DNA from: Gibbula magus
Lineage: Eukaryota; Mollusca; Gastropoda; Trochida; Trochidae
Length of the DNA: 64,000 nt
Direction of reading: 5' to 3'
NCBI GenBank assembly: GCA_936450465.1
Contig: OW388293.1
Location: 85,830,134 to 85,894,133 of the forward strand
The position numbers and the translations under genes were made by a program. Shown piece by piece: positions 11,288-23,950 of the stretch. The notes under the pieces are model-generated. The model saw only the letters and a program-made list of their open reading frames with translations. It did not search any database and was not told the DNA's origin. The number at the start of each line of letters is the position of its first letter. Positions within the stretch are counted from its first letter, which is position 1.

Positions 11288-11382
<95 letters not shown>
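11288..11382. repeat. (TA)n microsatellite
   Basis: About 47 uninterrupted TA dinucleotides. Can extrude as a cruciform; length probably polymorphic. Confidence 0.97.
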
Positions 11383-11383
<1 letters not shown>

Positions 11384-11424
11384 TACTTATATATGATTAT
11401 GTTGATATCATGAATGTGTGTGGA

Positions 11425-11742
11425 GGTGAGGTGAGGTGAGGTGAGTTGGGGTTTAACGCCGCTTTCAAGAGTATTTCCGCGTAATTCCCTGCTAGTATTA
11501 TGGCAGGGAGAAAGCCCGCAACACCATGTGGCTATGCATTGCAGTGAACCCTGCGAGCATCGGCTGGAACTAGTGAACCATGGATTTTACTGCACTGAAT
11601 TTCAGTGTAGCATTGCACCAAAACCATACTGCGTTTAGAACAGTTCTCTACTGCAGACAAAGTTGCCGTGCCCCTGGCGGGATTCGAACCCCGGACCTCT
11701 TGACCCGAAGACGAATGCGCTAACCACTGCGCTATCCCGCCC
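11425..11742 (-). mobile_element. tRNA-derived SINE, copy 1
   Basis: On the minus strand the element starts with a tRNA-like head, A box TAGCGCAGTGG and B box GGTTCGAATCC, followed by a body with TTTGTCTGCAGTAGAGAAC and a tail ending GGCGTTAAACCCCAAC plus CTCACC repeats. Three other copies in the window share the whole layout. The open frames over it on both strands are incidental. Confidence 0.85.
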
Positions 11743-11988
11743 CCTGTATGACTTGTTTTCTCGGTTCCATAGAGATAGAGATTGACCGAGTTCACCAGTC
11801 CATAATTGTTTTATTATGTATTTAATACAGAAACGAAAGGAAAACAATAAAATCAAATTAAAAAAGTAATTTGGTTTGAACTGCTAAGACTACGATCAAA
11901 TGACGCCATGATAACTACAGCTTGGCAACATGCAAGAATCGTTTGACGTCACTCAAGTGAATACTTTTTTGTCAGACCATATCAACTG
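11743..11988. other. Spacer between two SINEs
   Basis: No gene seen. One TGACGTCA at 11945-11952. Confidence 0.4.
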
Positions 11989-12288
11989 ATGAGGTGAGAT
12001 GGGGTTCAACGCCGCTTTTAAAAGTAGTTCACTTAAATCGCGGCTGCTAGTATTATTGCAGGGAGAAAGCCCACAAAGCCATGTGGCTATGCATTGTGGT
12101 GAAACATGCTAGCATTGACTGGAACTACCGAACAATAGGTGTTACTACGCTGAAATTCAGTGTAACATCGGACCTAAACCTTACAGCGTGTAGAACAGAA
12201 CTCTACTGCAGACAAAGTTGCCGTGCCCTTGGGGGATTTGAACCCCGGACCGCTTGATCCGTAGCCGAACGCGGTAACCACCAACCCC
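11989..12288 (-). mobile_element. tRNA-derived SINE, copy 2 (diverged)
   Basis: Same organisation and orientation as copy 1, but the B box has decayed (GGGTTCAAATCC) and the A-box side carries changes, indicating an older insertion. The tail is again CTCACCTCA. Confidence 0.82.
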
Positions 12289-12779
12289 TACCCCCTCCAC
12301 CCCAACTAACGAGACATGGTGATATACTGATGGTGAATCCAAATGTTTTCATTAATTGCCATTGTAATTTATTGAGTCTAAAAAAACAGAATACATTTTG
12401 CAAATGTCAGCATTCTCAATGTATACGTGTATAGACGTTGCCTCATGAATAAATAAGTTGCGAATAGAAAGCAACATATCAAATAGAACACACTAATATG
12501 ACTAAAGACTCTATGGTATGCACGGATAACATAAATCCTTCTACAGCAATGAGTGTTGTCATTACGTGTTCACACCTTTCAAGGAAATGAATATGTTTGT
12601 TAAACATACCTAGTGTCTTATATAAATAATCTAAACTTTTACGTTTTAAATAATCTTCTAACTAGTGGTATATTGTATTCTTGATGTAGTTTTTATACTA
12701 GATATATGAAGCTCATCAGGGTTTTTATTGTTCGATGATGAAGACTTAAATATATCTGTGTAATGCAACAATCCCTAGC

Positions 12780-12780
<1 letters not shown>
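12289..12780. other. Intergenic sequence
   Basis: AT-rich with nothing recognised. Confidence 0.4.
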
Positions 12781-12781
<1 letters not shown>

Positions 12782-12858
<77 letters not shown>

Positions 12859-12879
12859 CAGAGAGAGACAGAGAGAGAG

Positions 12880-12956
<77 letters not shown>

Positions 12957-12981
12957 TACAGACATAACAGACAGACAGAGA
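12782..12981. repeat. (GA)n / (CAGA)n compound microsatellite
   Basis: GA repeats with CAGA interruptions, then (CAGA)n from about 12926. It produces arginine/glutamate frames on + and serine/leucine frames on -, none meaningful. A strongly purine-biased strand can form triplex DNA. Confidence 0.95.
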
Positions 12982-14433
12982 GAGGCTGCACCGCAGCATT
13001 GAAATTTTGTTATTCCTTTTTACCAGTGAGATGGTCTTACATCACATAGTTGTTGTAATGGTTCCGCTTCTAATCTATGAAGGTGATACTGCGATATTAC
13101 TTCTGATAAAATAACCTCCCTAGTTTAATATACATGGAAGCTCAATTCATATAATTAATGTTATTTATCATCGATGGATTATGTTCTCGGAAGGTTAAAG
13201 GCAACCCTATTTTCGATTTCCGTTTGGGTCATACGGATAAAGATGCACATTACAAAGGTCAAGTGACGGAACTTCATTTGAAAATAAAATGACGTTACAC
13301 GCGTTCACATTTCGAACGCCTGTAAAATGGATAGAGCTTCTTGTAAATACACATGCTTCATTAAATAAAGATTAATTTGTGAAATGACAAAACAAACATC
13401 GTGCAGTGCATAGTGCGGACGCGTGTAATGTGATCAAGACAGTGCTAAACATGATGGTCGCGAGTTGGAATCTATCGAATCTACAAAATGTCATTTCCTG
13501 CGCCTTGAACTTATCTTTTCAATGAGCCCCAAAACAGGTCAAATATTAACAGAAACATTTTAAAATATATTCATTTACCGACTCCACTGTTCCATGCATG
13601 TGACGCATGTAAAGAGGTTTTAATATTAGCAGTTTACTATTCAGTTTAGCGCTATAATATTTGCAACCGAGCTGAAGGGAAGCAACTCTCGTCCCTTACT
13701 AAGATAGACCCGCCCTTATAAATACATCAAAGCGACAGGACGCGAGTTCGAATTTGCCGTCCTAACGTTAATTTTTTTCATTTGAAAAACGTAATAATTG
13801 AAACCTACTAATAAACTGAAGGCATCATCTATGAGGTGTTGTTGCACGTCATTTAACCATGATAATAGCACGCTGTTCATGAGCATATATCACTACCTGT
13901 CGTTTAAGGAAAGTTAAAGTTTTAAATTAATGTTGTCAAGCAAACATGAATGAAGAATGACATTGTATGTAAAGAAGTAATCATGCTTATATGTTTAGGG
14001 ATGGTAACTATGCTGCATTAGGAATAAACAATATGAATAGCACGCCAAGGCTCGCGAAATACAACGTTTATTTTTAATGCAGGATATTGACCATCCCAAA
14101 ACACAACCCCGTGCTAACTTCTATTTACGAACTATGTTGAATTTGGTAAATCTAACATTTGATATTTTTTTACATTTCCCGTCTAATATATGTACATGTA
14201 TATCTCACCCAGTTCAGTAGAAATGATAAATATATACTCGAGGCTGTGCCGCTTGTGAAATTACAAGTTCTACTTCACTCGATGAGATATATATGGTATT
14301 CGAGGAGAAATGACTATTTTCTTCCATGTAAATTGGATCCTGTCGCCTGCTTCATGGACATTGGACAAATTACACTGTGCGTTTTCTGACTGGACAAAGT
14401 ACTATGCTTTTTCCATGGAATAGCATTTTGAGG
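12982..14433. other. Intergenic sequence
   Basis: No gene recognised. Some GCG-rich islands around 13400-13440 and 13730-13760; otherwise AT-rich. Confidence 0.4.
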
Positions 14434-14530
14434 CGAAATGGTCGTGTGGTAAGCTGTTGGTACAGTCAATGATGTCGATAGTTGCCTTACTCTGAGGGCG
14501 TGGGTTCGAATCCCGCATGGGACTCGGCCC
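14434..14530 (+). mobile_element. tRNA-like sequence, head of a second SINE family
   Basis: A-box-like GGTCGTGTGGTAAG and B box GGTTCGAATCCCGC, spaced as in a tRNA with a long variable arm. The sequence continues into GGACTCGGCCC and AT-rich DNA, and the arms pair poorly. A SINE head or tRNA pseudogene is more likely than an active tRNA. It differs from the other four SINEs. Confidence 0.6.
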
Positions 14531-15139
14531 TAAAAGTACAATAATTTGTACTATAAAAGGTAGTGTTATCCCAAATATAACCATGTTATATTTCTTCACT
14601 ATCTAAATGGCAAGATTTCTAATGCTATGCTTTTAATTTAGATAGAATTACATTCACAATATAATCTATCCAGTGTCCTTTAAGGATAATTAATGCAAGA
14701 TCAATTTATTTGCCTGTCTTCTGACGTGGGAAGAGTAGATCTATATGCTTAGCGTGAGACGGAAGAATTAGAATGGACGACTCAACTTATTCATTACATA
14801 ACCACAGAAAAAATAATTTCACTTGCGCTGATATCAACTGTCGCAATAGCACATTGCCTAAATCCATCATATTTATTGACAGTGATCAATTGCTGAATAA
14901 TTGTGTAAATGAACATAGGGAAATTACAACATGCATTGATATAATGGACGGGAAAATTTATATCGATACTCAAATATATTACATAATGAACTTTTTAACT
15001 TTCATCAGGTTAGATCGCTATTTTATGCAACACTTCAAATACATGCACTCTTTTGAAAATCGATAAGGAGAACGTAATTCATAGAAAAACAACATAAATT
15101 GATAATGATTCTGTAATAAGAAGTACAAAAAAGTCATGT
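14531..15139. other. Intergenic sequence
   Basis: Includes a 97-codon open frame at 14773-15066 with no leader or domain I recognise; codon content is AT-driven. Not called as a gene. Confidence 0.35.
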
Positions 15140-15545
15140 CATGGCTCTGTAGCTCATTAGGATTTCACTTATTTATTATCTTAGGTTGAATATCTAATTT
15201 TCATTGTTAACAAGCATAGACTAGGTTTTTAGGTCATGATCCTTGTGAACTATATCTGGCGGCAGAGGGTCACCAAATCTACAACTCATAATGTGCATTG
15301 GCCAAGGAGTCTGTACACAACATTCCAGCTTTTTGGAGCGTGTCGTACAGTAACTTGAGAAGAAGATGAACATTCATTTTAGGTCATGACCCCTGTAACC
15401 AATGTATGTACAATTTAGAATCCCCACTGGCCAAGGGGTCTGTACATAAAGTTTCAGCTCTCTAGAATCACTGGTTCTTTTGAAGAAGTCGAAAAGGCGC
15501 TAAGTTTACGGACGGACGGACAGACGGAAGCCATGTCATGATATA
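15140..15545. repeat. Dispersed repeat with GGTCACCAAAT and (GGAC)n end
   Basis: Begins near CATGGCTCTGTAGCTC, carries AGGTCATGA, GGTCACC, CCAAGGAGTCTGTACA and ends with GGACGGACGGACAGACGG. Related copies lie at about 47815-48000 and 62725-62970. Confidence 0.6.
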
Positions 15546-16369
15546 AGACCAGCTAAAGAGATATAGGTCATAATATTTCCCAAGACATGATGAATATTTG
15601 AACTAGTATAAGTAGATTAGTATAAACCATGATTCTGATCGTGATCATGACCGCAGTGTTCGTTACTTTGGTATAAAGAAAAGTTAGCTTACCTTAATCC
15701 CAAAAAGGTTATACTTAAGTTAATTTTAAGTTCATTGAGATCAAAGTAATATTGCCATTATTTTCCAAATTGTTTTTCCTAAGAGCTATAAATGTATTTA
15801 CAGATCCGATATCTCCTACTTAAGAAGCTTTCTAGATCATACAGAGCACTCGAGCCGATTTACTGTGACAAGAAATATGGACTCGCACTGCCTGCTTTGA
15901 GAGGAATGTTGGTTGCAATTTTAACATGACGAGCATTATAGTTTTGTAAATCATCAATCTCCATGGCAGAAAATGGAAAGCCATTACTAGAACACGCTCG
16001 TCAGATCTCTTTATATTACCCATATGGGAAGACGGACAACAGGGTAGTATTTTTCCTGTAAGTCACATGGGAGTTACACCTTTTTCTGGCTTTTGATTGG
16101 CTGTTACAGAAAAATAAGAATTTCATTGGTTGCCGGAACTACTTCATTCATCTTTCTTACTTTTCCCGACTAGTAACTTTAGAAACTGTCTTCTGCACTT
16201 TAACATGTTTTATTTGTTTCCCGCAGTTGAAATTAGCGTTTTCGTACATGTGCCGACGCATCAAATGTCGGAGGAAGCAGTTAAATTGTCCGAAATTTAA
16301 AGAAACTAGCGATTACTGCTTGACTGTATAACCACGGAAAGCTTCAAGAGCGACGGCGATCGTTCGAAT
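15546..16369. other. Intergenic sequence with CCAAT boxes
   Basis: Two ATTGG boxes (16096-16100 and 16125-16129) precede the CRE cluster. No coding sequence recognised downstream, so promoter activity is only a possibility. Confidence 0.3.
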
Positions 16370-16430
16370 GTAATGACGTCATAGGCGCGAGCGGTTATGA
16401 CGTCACAGTGTCGATTGTAACGTCACAGGG
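16370..16430. promoter_or_regulatory. Cluster of CRE palindromes
   Basis: TGACGTCA at 16374-16381 and 16398-16405 and a half match AACGTCA at 16419-16425, within 52 bases. CREB/ATF factors bind this sequence. The same TATGACGTCACAGTG phrase occurs near 53020 and a related one near 58330, so the cluster may be part of a repeat. Confidence 0.4.
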
Positions 16431-16757
16431 CTTTTCGGTTTGAGCCGACTTGTTTTTGAGGTTCGCACACCTCTTGATATGGATGTTGCAATAACTTATA
16501 TGTATAATCATGGATTGATAGTAATTGGCAGGAATACAAAACTTTCAACTAAAGCCACATCTTTATTTTATTGTGAAAGACATTTTCGCAGTGGACATTT
16601 TAATCGTGCGGAGTAAACAAGGATAGGTACGTAAGAAGTGAATCCACGTCACACGCGTATGGATATGGAGATTCATCTCCTTCTCGGGTCCTTTTAGAGA
16701 AGCTATTGGCTTTTAATATTCGCGTTTTTACTTTAATTTGTCATATGGGTAATATAA

Positions 16758-16907
16758 ACAATAACCAACTCGTGACGGGGAATGACAGATTATCTTTCCC
16801 TCGTTATATCAATTGTGTGTAATTCTCTCGCCAAGGCTCGAGAATTACTCAAATGATATAACTCGGGAAAGATAATCTGTCATTCCCCGTCACTCGTTAG
16901 TTATTGT
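16758..16907. repeat. Foldback hairpin element, about 50-bp arms
   Basis: Left arm 16758-16809 and right arm 16854-16907 are near-perfect inverted copies (key block GACGGGGAATGACAGATTAT). The loop holds a second short palindrome, AATTCTCTCG/CTCGAGAATT. Looks like a foldback or MITE-type element. Confidence 0.85.
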
Positions 16908-17179
16908 CTAAGTCTCCTACCAAGCTCCACGCTCAGGGAACAGGCGGCATCAATCAACCAGCTTTGATCAGGAAACAAGTCAATGGGCATACATTGTGAG
17001 GGATAGAGGTTTGGAAACTAAGCGATGTTAGCTTTGAATATAATGTTGCTCATATTTCTTGCTAATATTGTCAAGGCAAGTTGCAAACACATTTCGATCT
17101 GCTTAAAATGTTACCCTACAACAGCATAATGTTAATAGACCGAACTAAGGATAAGACAGGCAGACAGAGTCGACTAAAT

Positions 17180-17798
17180 CCCCCGCCACGTGGGAAAAGT
17201 TTAAAACATAGTTAAAATGGTTATTTATTCTTTAACAAATTCAAAATCCCTCATTAGTAATAAATTCAAAATTATATACTTCCAAAGAAGTATTAATCTC
17301 TGCCTGACATTTTTCAAGATCTGTTCCAGAAGTGAAACTGTAAAACGCATTTTGAGTTTTATTCCAGAATCAAGGTGCCGATGTTTTTCCCATAGGAAAT
17401 GGCCAAACATAGTTCTAAAAAGTGAAAAACCACTTCACTCAGCTAGGTCTTACATTGTTTTGTTCTGGTTCAAAATCAATCTGTTAAGTTTTGTTTCCAA
17501 AGAAACAGCTAACAATACAATTCCTAAGTACTTGAAAACGTTAAAAGGCACATTTTCACATGATGGCTTTTCCAAAAACCAACTTTCAGTGAGCTGGACC
17601 TTACAGCTTTTGAGTTCTAATCCAAAACAAAATTTTAAAGTATGTTTCAATGGAAATGACTAAAAATAAAATTCCAAAGAAGTCGAAAACCCCAAAAGGC
17701 ACAGTATGATTATTCCATGTACAAAGTTTCATTGAATTAGGCCTCTAAGTTTATTTTAGTTCTGGACCGGACAACTTCCATTCGATGCATGGCGGGGG
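17180..17798. mobile_element. Non-autonomous element with inverted CCCCCGCC ends
   Basis: CCCCCGCC at 17180-17187 mirrors GGCGGGGG at 17791-17798. The interior has recurring AAGTCGAAAACCCCAAAAGGC-like phrases. The 148-codon open frame inside (17217-17663) has no transposase motif. Similar ends flank 48134-48433. Confidence 0.45.
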
Positions 17799-18158
17799 AA
17801 AATAATTGTCGTAATGGTCAACACCGGCATCTCAACTATGGAAGTGGGAGAACTCGTACCCCCGAATTGTTCATATACTTCACTTGCTGAACATGGTGAT
17901 TTCCTGAATCGAGACGAGATCAGTGTGAGACGAGATCAGTGTGAGACGAGATCAGTGCGAGACGAGATCTCCCCAGCTGAATGTAATGACCTCTGTAGCT
18001 TCGCTGCCTTCTATCTATAACGCAATCGAGAAATGTCAAATCTCAGTTTAAATTTTGTTGTCCCGGGGTCTAAATCGATACGAGATTAGTTTCAAAGAGC
18101 ACCTCGGAGCTTAAATTTATAGCGGTGTTTTATATGTGATGCGCTACGCTAGCCATTC
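17799..18158. other. Left flank of the satellite array
   Basis: Contains three tandem copies of GACGAGATCAGTG(C/T)GA near 17912-17960. No gene recognised. Confidence 0.5.
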
Positions 18159-18160
18159 AT

Positions 18161-18390
18161 GATCGGTACTGTAACATTAAAATTGTCGGTACTGTAACAA
18201 TGATATGATCGGTACTGTAACATTAAAATTGTCGGTACTGTAACAATGATATGATCGGTACTGTAACATTAAAATTGTCGGTACTGTAACAATGATATGA
18301 TCGGTACTGTAACATTAAAATTGTCGGTACTGTAACAATGATATGATCGGTACTGTAACATTAAAATTGTCGGTACTGTAACAATGATAT
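18161..18390. repeat. Five perfect 46-bp dimers at the array start
   Basis: Five identical consecutive copies of a two-unit repeat (18161, 18207, 18253, 18299, 18345) that alternates TGTAACATTAAAATTG with TGTAACAATGATATG. Perfect identity at an array edge indicates recent local amplification. Confidence 0.93.
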
Positions 18391-20470
18391 GATCGGTACC
18401 TTAACACTGATATGGTCGGTACTGTTAAAATTGATATGTTCGGCACTGTGACATTGAGATGATCGGTACTGTCACAGTGATATGGTCGGTACTGTAACAT
18501 TAAGATTGTCGGTACTGTAACATTGATATGATCGGTACTGTAACATTGACATGATCTGTACTGTAACAATGATATGATCGGTACTGTAACACTGACATGG
18601 TCGGTACTGTAACATTGAGACGATCGGAACTGTAACATTGAAATGATCTGTACTGTAACAATGATATGGCCGGTACTGTAACATTATGGTCGGTACTGTC
18701 ACATTGATATGGTCGGTACTGTAAGATTGAGATGGTCTGTACTGTAAGATCGAGATGGTCGGTACTGTAAGATTGATATGATCGGTACTGTAACATTGAT
18801 ATGGTCGGTACTGTAACATCGATATAATCGGTACTGTAACATCGATATAATCGGTACTGTAACATTGATATGATCTGTATTGTAAGATTGATATGGTTGG
18901 TACTGTAAGATTGAGATGGTCGGTACTGTAACATTGATATGGTCGGTACTGTCACATTGATATGATCGGTACTGCCACATTCATATGATCGGTACTGTAA
19001 GATTGATATGGTTGGTACTGTAACATTGATATGGTCGGTACTGTAACATCGATATAATCGGTACTGTAACATTGATATGATCGGTACTGTCACATTGGTA
19101 TAATCGGTATTGTAAGATTGAGATGGTCGGTACTGTCACATTGATATGATCGGTACTGTCACATTGATATAATCGGTACTGTAAGATTGATATGGTCGGT
19201 ACTGTAACATTGATATGATCGGTACTGCCATATTGATATGATCGGTACTGTAAGATTGATATGGTTGGTACTGTAACATTGATATGGTCGGTACTGTAAC
19301 ATCGATATAATCGGTACTGTAACATTGATATGATCGGTACTGTCACATTGAGATAATCGGTACTGTAAGATAGAGATGGTCGGTACTGTCACATTGAGAT
19401 GGTCGGTACTGTAACATTGATATGATCGGTACTGCCACATTGATATGATCGGTACTGTAACATTGATATGATCGGTATTGCCACATTGATATGATCGGTA
19501 CTGTAACATTGATATGGTCCGTACTGTAAGATTGAGATGGTCGGTAATGTCACATTGATATGGTCCGTACTGTAACATTGATATGATCGGTACTGCCACA
19601 TTGATATGATCGGTACTGTAACATTGATATGGTCGGTACTGTAAGATTGAGATGGTCGGTACTGTAAGATTGAGATGGTCGGTACTGTCACATTGATATG
19701 ATCGGTACTGTCACATTGATATGGTCGATACTGAAACACTGATATTGTCGGTACTGCAACATTGATATGATCGTTACTGCCACATTGAGATGGTCGGTAC
19801 TGTAAGATTGATATGGTTGGTACTGTAAGATTGAGATGGTCGGTACTGTAAGATTGATATGATCGGTACTGTCACATTGATATGATCGGTACTATAAGAT
19901 TGATATAATCGGTACTGTAAGATTGATATAATCGGTACTGTAAGATTGAGATGGTTGGAACTGTCACATTGATATAATCGGTACTGTCACATTGATATAA
20001 TCGGTACTGTAAGATTGAGATGGTCGGTACTGTAAGATTGAGATGGTCGGTACTGTAAGATTGATATAATCGGAAGTGTCACATTGATATAATCGGTACT
20101 GTCACATTGATATGGTCGGTACTGTAAGATTGAGATGGTTGGAACTGTCACATTGATATGGTCGGTACTGTCACATTGATATAATCGGTACTGCAAGATT
20201 GATATAATCGGAACTGTCACATTGATGTGATCAGTACTGTCACATTGATATAATCGGTACTGTAAGATTGATATAATCGGTACTGTAACATTGATATAAT
20301 CGGTACTGTCACATTGATATAATCGGTACTGTAACAGTGAGATGGTCGGTACTGTCACATTGATATAATCGGTACTGTCACATTGATATAATCGGTACTG
20401 TAAAATCGATATAATCGGTACTGTCACATTGATATAATCGGTACTGTAAGATTGAGATGGTCGTTACTGT

Positions 20471-23400
20471 AACATTGATATGATCGGTACTGTCACATTC
20501 ATATAATCGGTACTGTAACATCGATATAGTCGGTACTGTCATATTCATATAATCGGTACTGTCACATTGATATGGTCGGTACTGTAACATTGATATGATC
20601 GTTACTCTCACATTTATATAATCGGTACTGTCACATTGATATAATCGGTACTGTAACATCGATATAATCTGTACTGTCAAATTCATATAATCGGTACTGT
20701 CACATTGATATAATCGGTACTGTAACATTGAGATGATCGGTACTGTCACAGTGATATGGTCGGTACCATAACAGTTAGATGGTCGGCACTGTTACATTGA
20801 AATGATCTGTACTGTAACACTGATATAATCGGTACTGTCACATTGATGGGGTCGGTACTGTAACATTGATATGGTCAGTACTGTCACATTCATTTAATCG
20901 GTACTGTCACATTGATATGGTCGGTACTGTAAGATTGATATGGTCGGTACTGTAACATTGATATAATCGGAAGTGTCACATTGATATGGTCGGTACTGTC
21001 ACATTGATATGGTCCGTAGTGTCACAGTGATATGGTCGGTACTGTCACATTGATATAATCGGTACTGTAACATTGATATGGTCGGTACTGTCACATTGAT
21101 ATGGTCGGTACTGTAACATTGATATAATCGGTACTGTCACATTGATATGGTCGGTACTGTAACATTGATATGGTCGGTACTCTAAGATTGATATGGTCGG
21201 TACTGTAACATTGATGTGGTCGGTACTGTAAGATTGATATGGTCGGTACTGTAACATTGATATGGTCGGTACTGTAACATTGATATGGTCGGTACTGTCA
21301 CATTGATATGGTCTGTACTGTCACATTGATATATTCGGTACTGTAAGGATGATATGTTTGGTACTGTCACATTGATATGGTCGGTACTGCCACATTGATA
21401 TGGTCGGTACTGTCACATTGATATAATCGGTACTGTAAGAATGATATGGTTGGTACTGTAAGATTGATATGGTCGGTACTGTCACATTGATATGGTCGGT
21501 ACTGTCAGATTGATATGGTCGGTACTGCCAAATTGATATGGTCGGTACTGTCACATTGATATAATCGGTACTGTAAGAATGATATGGTTGGTACTGTAAG
21601 ATTGATATGGTCGGTACTGTGACATTGAGATGGTCGGTACTGTAACATTGATATAATCGGTACTGTAAGAATGATATGGTTGGTACTGTAAGATTGATAT
21701 GGTCGGTACTGTCACATTGATATGGTCGGTACTGTCAGATTGATATGGTCGGTACTGCCAAATTGATATGGTCGGTACTGTCACATTGATATAATCGGTA
21801 CTGTAAGAATGATATGGTCGGTACTGTCAGATTGATATGGTCGGTACTGCCAAATTGATATGGTCGGTACTGTCACATTGATATAATCGGTACTGTAACA
21901 TTGATATGGTCGGTACTGCCACATTGAGATGGTCGGTACTGTCACATTGATATGGTCGGTACTGTCACATTGGTATGGTCGGTACTGTAAGATTGATATG
22001 GTCGGTACTGTAAGATTGATATGGTCGGTACTCTCACATTGATATGGTCGGTACTGTCACATTGATATAATCGGTACTGTAACAGTGAGATGGTCGGCAA
22101 TGTAAGATTAATATGGTCGGTACTGTCACATTGATATGGTCGGTACTGTGACATTGAGATGGTCGGTACTGTCACATTGATATGGTCGGTACTGTCACAT
22201 TAATATAATCGATACTGTAAGATTGATATGGTTGGTACTGTCACATTAATATAATCGATACTGTCACATTGATATGGTCGGTACTGTGACATTGAGATGG
22301 TCGGTACTGTCACATTGATATGGTCGGTACTGTCACATTGATATGGTCGGTACTGTCACATTAATATAATCGATACTGTCACATTGATATGGTCGGTACT
22401 GTGACATTGAGATGGTCGGTACTGTCACATTGATATGGTCGGTACTGTGACATTGAGATGGTCGGTACTGTCACATTGATATGGTCGGTACTGTCACATT
22501 GATATGGTCGGTACTGTCACATTGGTATGGTCGGTACTGTAAGATTGATATGGTCGGTACTGTAAGATTGATATGGTCGGTACTCTCACATTGATATGGT
22601 CGGTACTGTCACATTGATATAATCGGTAATTTCACATTGATGTGGTCGGTACTGTAACATTGAGATGGTCGGTCCTGTTAGATTGATATGGTCGGTACTG
22701 TAACATTGATATGGTCGGTACTGTAAGCTTGATATGGTCGGTACTGTCACATTGATATGGTCGGTTCTGTCACATTGATATAATCGGTACTGTCACATTG
22801 ATATGGTCGGTACTGTAACATTGAGATGGTCGTTACTGTCACATTGATATAATCGGTACTGTAAGATTGATATGGTCGGTACTGTAACATTGATATGGTC
22901 GGTACTTTAAGATTGATATTGTCGGTACTGTGACAATGATATGGTCGGTACTGTAACATTGATATGGTCGGTACTGTAACATTGATATGGTCGGTACTGT
23001 CACATTGATGTAATCGGTATTGTCACATTGAAATGGTCGGTACTGTAAGATTGATATGGTAGGTACTGTAAGATTGATATGGTCGGTACTGTAAGATTGA
23101 GATGGTCGGTACTGTAACATTGATATGATCGGTACTGTCACATTCATATAATCGGTACTGTAACATCGATATAGTCGGTACTGTCATATTCATATAATCG
23201 GTACTGTCACATTGATATGGTCGGTACTGTAACATTGATTTGATCGTTACTCTCACATTCATATAATCGGTACTGTTACATTGATATATTCGGTACTGTA
23301 ACATCGATATAATCTGTACTGTCAAATTCATATAATCGGTACTGTCACATTGATATAATCGGTACTGTAACATTGAGATGATCGGTACTGTCACAGTGAT

Positions 23401-23950
23401 ATGGTCGGTACCATAACAGTTAGATGGTCGGCACTGTAACATTGAAATGATCTGTACTGTAACACTGATATAATCGGTACTGTCACATTGATATGGTCGG
23501 TACTGTAAGATTGATATGGTCGGTACTGTAACATTGATATAATCGGAAGTGTCACATTGATATGGTCGGTACTGTCACATTGATATGGTCCGTAGTGTCA
23601 CAGTGATATGGTCGGTACTGTAACATTGATATAATCGGTACTGTAACATTGATATGGTCGGTACTGTCACATTGATATGGTCGGTACTGTAACATTGATA
23701 TAATCGGTACTGTTACATTGATATGGTCGGTACTGTAACATTGATATGGTCGGTACTCTAAGATTGATATGGTCAGTACTGTAACATTGATGTGGTCGGT
23801 ACTGTAAGATTGATATGGTCGGTACTGTAACATTGATATGGTCGGTACTGTAACATTGATATGGTCGGTACTGTCACATTGATATGGTCTGTACTGTCAC
23901 ATTGATATAATCGGTACTGTAAGGATGATATGTTTGGTACTGTCACATTG
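20471..23950. repeat. 2645-bp duplicated block within the array
   Basis: Sequence from 20471 recurs from 23116 (115 units). By the shared marker CTGTAAGGATGATATGTTTGG (21341 and 23917) the offset has fallen by 69 bases, so three units were lost or gained in one copy. Confidence 0.75.

Noticed and set aside
11441..11856. Open frames over SINE copies (also 46335-46701 and 60887-61205)
   Set aside because: They recur at the same place in each SINE copy and reflect the repeat, not genes.
12693..13002. Arg/Glu and Ser/Leu frames over the GA tract
   Set aside because: Pure microsatellite translation.
14434..14530. Functional tRNA gene
   Set aside because: Boxes are present, but acceptor and anticodon arms pair poorly and the sequence flows into a repeat-like body.
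17217..17663. 148-codon frame as a transposase
   Set aside because: No catalytic motif, and it lies across repeated intron-like phrases of the CCCCCGCC element.
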